A program made the translations under genes and the position numbers. From NCBI RefSeq assembly GCF_040256645.1, contig NZ_CP158281.1, positions 2,604,001 to 2,668,000 on the forward strand: DNA of 64,000 bases, written 5' to 3'. The stretch comes from Brevibacterium sp. CBA3109 (GTDB lineage Bacteria; Actinomycetota; Actinomycetes; Actinomycetales; Brevibacteriaceae). The notes beneath the pieces are model-generated. The model did no database searches and was not told the DNA's origin. It saw only the letters and a list, made by a program, of their open reading frames with translations. This document shows, piece after piece, positions 61,894 through 64,000 of this stretch; the first letter of the stretch is position 1, and each line of letters opens with the position of its first letter.

Positions 61894-62580
61894 AACAGTT
61901 CTCCCTGGATGGTGTCGGCTTGTTCTTCTTCGATATGGCGGAGTTCTTCGATGACGGCTCGGTTCTGGTCCATGCGTTCATCGGCTCGGTTGCGAGGTTG
62001 GTCCCGCCCCGTTGGTCGTTCGGCTTCGGACTTGATGCGTGCGACGAGTTGTGGGAACTTTTCGCGCAGCTTCTTCGGGGACAGAATGTTGGCTTTCCAG
62101 AAGTTGTCCTGTTGGCACCAGCTGATGACGTAGCGGATCTGATCGAGCGTGTATCCGTCGCGGTCGATGAGTAGTCGGATCGAGTCGTGGTTGGTCTTAG
62201 TCCGGGTCGGGGTCTTGTTGCCGTTGGCTTCGATCCCGGCGTCGAGGAGGTCGAGGAGTTCATCCACATCTTGGCGAGGTTCGGGTGCGGGCTCATCGGG
62301 TCGGGAGTCGCTTGCGACTTGCGACGAAGAGGGTTTACTTACCTCTGTCTCTACCTCTGTCTCTACCTCTGTCTCTACCTCCATCTCTGCTACGTTTTTG
62401 CTTAGCAAATTGCTTGACTGTTTGCTTGAGCTTTTTGCTTGGCTCCCGCTTGGCATTTTGCTTCGCTTTCAGTCCACCTTTTCGCCCTGCATCAGCTCTG
62501 ACCTGGCGTTTTGCTTCAATCTCCTGGGCGCGACTGGAGCTGGGGCCTGCCAGAGAGCAGACGTTCTCAACGGTGGGCAC
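61890..62580 (-). pseudogene. Frameshifted and 5'-truncated phage replication protein
   Basis: The C-terminal part (61890-62456 frame) has LIDRDGYTLDQIRYVISWCQ, QDNFWKANILSPKKLREKFP, typical of phage replisome-organiser/helicase-loader proteins. It is preceded by an EVET repeat. The N-terminal part lies in another frame (62335-62580): EIEAKRQVRADAGRKGGLKA. The two frames join if one base is removed from the A5 run at 62395-62399. Upstream of about 62545 the frame enters the FtsK-type gene region, so the true N-terminus is lost. Confidence 0.65.
62341..62388. repeat. 12-bp tandem repeat, three exact units plus one degenerate
   Basis: ACCTCTGTCTCT occurs at 62341, 62353 and 62365, then ACCTCCATCTCT at 62377. 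It encodes the EVET repeat of the phage replication protein on the minus strand. Units this short can change number by slippage. Confidence 0.9.
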
Positions 62581-64000
62581 GACGATCTTCTCACCCAGCT
62601 CTCCGACCGGGACCCGTCCCAGTGAAGCCCGCTCGCGCCCTCACCTGCCTCAAACGTCCACCAGCCCCGGGCGAGAATCCACACATGTGGCGCCTGCACC
62701 CATCGACGATCCTCGCCCGGCGAAACCTCCCCAATGGTGGGCGTTCCTCATCCCCATCGCCATCGGAGGAGTACTCGCAGTCGTCACTGGGATGTGGTGG
62801 TTCCTCCTCTTCAGCGTGTCCGCGCCCATCTCCGGATATGTCTCCCATGTCATGGAGAAGCGTCGGTACGCACGCGATTGCGCCCAATGCGTCATCGACC
62901 GCCGGGCAGCGATTGAGACAGCGCGGCGACGGCTGGCCACTCTGGTCGCCGAGCACAGGCGCCGGCTGCAGATCGGTTCGGGTCTATGCCTGGGCTTCGG
63001 ATCTGTTCGCAGCCCCATCACGATCGCCGATGAACTCTGCGAGGGCACCGATCACCTCGAGGGAACGGTCATCATCGACGATGTGCCGCTTCGCATCGAC
63101 CCGAGCACAACCTCGGTGACGGTCACCGGCGACTACGAGCAGCTGCGCCGCATGGCCCTGTCCTGGCTGGCCGACCCCACCTACGACTGGCGTCCTTGTC
63201 CCGACCTGCTCCGGCTTCCGGAACTGCAGGGAAGGCGCTTCGACCACGAAGGCCCGACTGAGTCGATGATTGGGGTGAGCATGTCCGGCCAGAGTTCGGC
63301 GACGACGCTGCATGTGCACGCACCTGCACCCACCACATCGATCTCGCTGTCATTGGGCGCTCTGGCCCAGGCGCGCACCGTCGACTCATCGGCAGCCGAC
63401 GACCCGGCGCCGGGCAGAACCTTCGTAGCCGCTCTGATGCCGCCTGGCCGGTTCCTCACTCTCGAACACCGCCAGGAGGGCAGAACAGGAGGCGAGCATC
63501 TGCCGAACCACGGTCTGGGCGACCTCTATGATGACGCGCCACAGGCCATTGGCAACCGCTGGGCGCGACATGCTTCCGGGCCGGTGACGATTGGGCGCGG
63601 AAAAGACGGGGACATCGCCCTCGACCTCTTCAACGACGGCCCCCACGCCCTCGTGGCGGGAACGACCGGCAGCGGGAAATCCATTCTGCTCCAGACCTGG
63701 CTGCTCGCACTGGCCCTGGAACACCCACCTCGGCGGTTGGCATTCGTCCTCATCGACTTCAAAGGCGGGGCGACATTTGCCTCACTGGAGGATCTGCCGC
63801 ACACGGACAGCGTCCTTGATGATTTCGATTCGGCCGGCGCCTTCCGCGCATTGGTCTCCATCCGTGCCGAGATCACCCGACGCGAACGGCTCCTGGCCGA
63901 CCACGGATGCTCCGATGTCCTCGAACTCGACGATCCCCCGCCGAGGCTGGTCGTCGTCATCGACGAATTCCACGCACTCATGGCCACCCATCCGAAGGCA
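62573..64000 (+). CDS. FtsK/SpoIIIE-type ATPase, EssC-like (3' truncated by window, 5' end probably lost)
   Basis: At least 476 codons visible. A Pro/Ser linker is followed by two helices (WWAFLIPIAIGGVLAVVTGM, WWFLLFSVSAPISGYVSHVM), a domain containing WLADPTYDWRPCPDLLRLPE, and the first ATPase domain. The latter has Walker A LVAGTTGSGKSILLQ, LAFVLIDFKGGATFASL and Walker B LVVVIDEFHAL. The order matches EssC-type secretion ATPases, which normally begin with forkhead-associated domains; none is seen here. The frame is open leftwards into phage sequence. GTG 62573 is only a formal start. The gene continues beyond 64000. Confidence 0.75.
   Translation, partial: MGTTIFSPSSPTGTRPSEARSRPHLPQTSTSPGRESTHVAPAPIDDPRPAKPPQWWAFLIPIAIGGVLAVVTGMWWFLLFSVSAPISGYVSHVMEKRRYARDCAQCVIDRRAAIETARRRLATLVAEHRRRLQIGSGLCLGFGSVRSPITIADELCEGTDHLEGTVIIDDVPLRIDPSTTSVTVTGDYEQLRRMALSWLADPTYDWRPCPDLLRLPELQGRRFDHEGPTESMIGVSMSGQSSATTLHVHAPAPTTSISLSLGALAQARTVDSSAADDPAPGRTFVAALMPPGRFLTLEHRQEGRTGGEHLPNHGLGDLYDDAPQAIGNRWARHASGPVTIGRGKDGDIALDLFNDGPHALVAGTTGSGKSILLQTWLLALALEHPPRRLAFVLIDFKGGATFASLEDLPHTDSVLDDFDSAGAFRALVSIRAEITRRERLLADHGCSDVLELDDPPPRLVVVIDEFHALMATHPKA

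Larger units (their letters stand above)
52880..62550. mobile_element. Prophage 2 remnant (decayed)
   Basis: Between the broken pilin-like gene and an FtsK-type gene lacking a clear start lie phage-type genes: lysis proteins, an endolysin split by an IS, and replication proteins. Cargo consists of a glycosyltransferase, a TIR-like gene and membrane proteins. No integrase, terminase or structural genes remain. Edges are estimated from where chromosomal coding stops; no att repeat was found by eye. Parts of the region are less GC-rich than the flanks. The 227-bp stretch 52894-53120 shows nothing recognisable. Confidence 0.65.

Noticed and set aside
62341..62388. Short tandem repeats considered as a CRISPR array
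   Set aside because: Units are 12 bp and contiguous without spacers, and encode a protein repeat.

Overview
The window is high-GC actinobacterial DNA. Gene content and codon use suggest a Brevibacterium-like organism: a class Ib ribonucleotide reductase operon, an actinobacterial tmRNA tag, an FtsEX operon with its own LytM-type hydrolase, a Tad pilus locus and an arginine/guanidino-compound catabolic operon. The genus is an inference from gene content; no rRNA gene is present. Core chromosome alternates with three mobile segments.

Layout. (1) 1-6.7 kb: the integrase end of an integrative element, with a helicase C-terminus, SSB, DUF4913 protein, small hypotheticals, excisionase and tyrosine integrase, ending at a 21-bp inverted repeat. 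(2) 6.8-26.4 kb: core chromosome. It holds nrdHIEF with two upstream NrdR-like boxes, a MoxR/DUF58/VWA/TPR (Bat-like) operon, a HisC-like aminotransferase, a PucR regulator divergent from a ureohydrolase/ThDP-decarboxylase/Na+ symporter operon, a second ThDP enzyme, and a HigBA-type toxin-antitoxin pair. (3) 26.5-36.7 kb: a small prophage remnant integrated in the 3' end of ssrA (tmRNA), bounded by a 29-bp direct repeat. It carries a glycosyltransferase, lysis genes, a tail-protein fragment, an XRE regulator, a DUF2335 protein, an ImmA-like protease and an integrase; head and packaging genes are absent. (4) 36.7-52.9 kb: core chromosome again. It holds ssrA, smpB, a LytM hydrolase, ftsX, ftsE, prfB, a nitric-oxide/nitrite module (flavohemoglobin, a membrane-cupredoxin-NirK fusion, an NnrS-like membrane protein, a Cys-containing regulator, a DUF2249 protein), and a Tad locus (cpaF, tadB, tadC, broken pilin-like gene). 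(5) 52.9-62.5 kb: a second, heavily decayed prophage remnant. It has a glycosyltransferase paralogous to the first, a lysis gene split by an IS3 element, a TIR-like defence-type gene with two unknown membrane genes, and phage replication genes, one frameshifted. (6) 62.5-64 kb: the interior of an FtsK/EssC-type ATPase that runs off the window.

How the parts work together. The nrd genes make a complete class Ib deoxynucleotide pathway. The pucR/speB/ThDP/symporter block looks like uptake and catabolism of arginine-derived guanidino compounds. The hmp-nirK block handles nitrite and NO. The two prophage remnants share an accessory layout: a small DUF-like ORF, a glycosyltransferase and a membrane protein ending PPxDYxPRH. 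This suggests lysogenic-conversion cargo that outlived the rest of the phage. The observations most worth pursuing are that shared cassette, the TIR-like gene with its membrane neighbours, the IS-associated loss of an endolysin core, the 35-bp duplication that fuses the end of tadB into tadC, and the ssrA terminator replacement by prophage 1.
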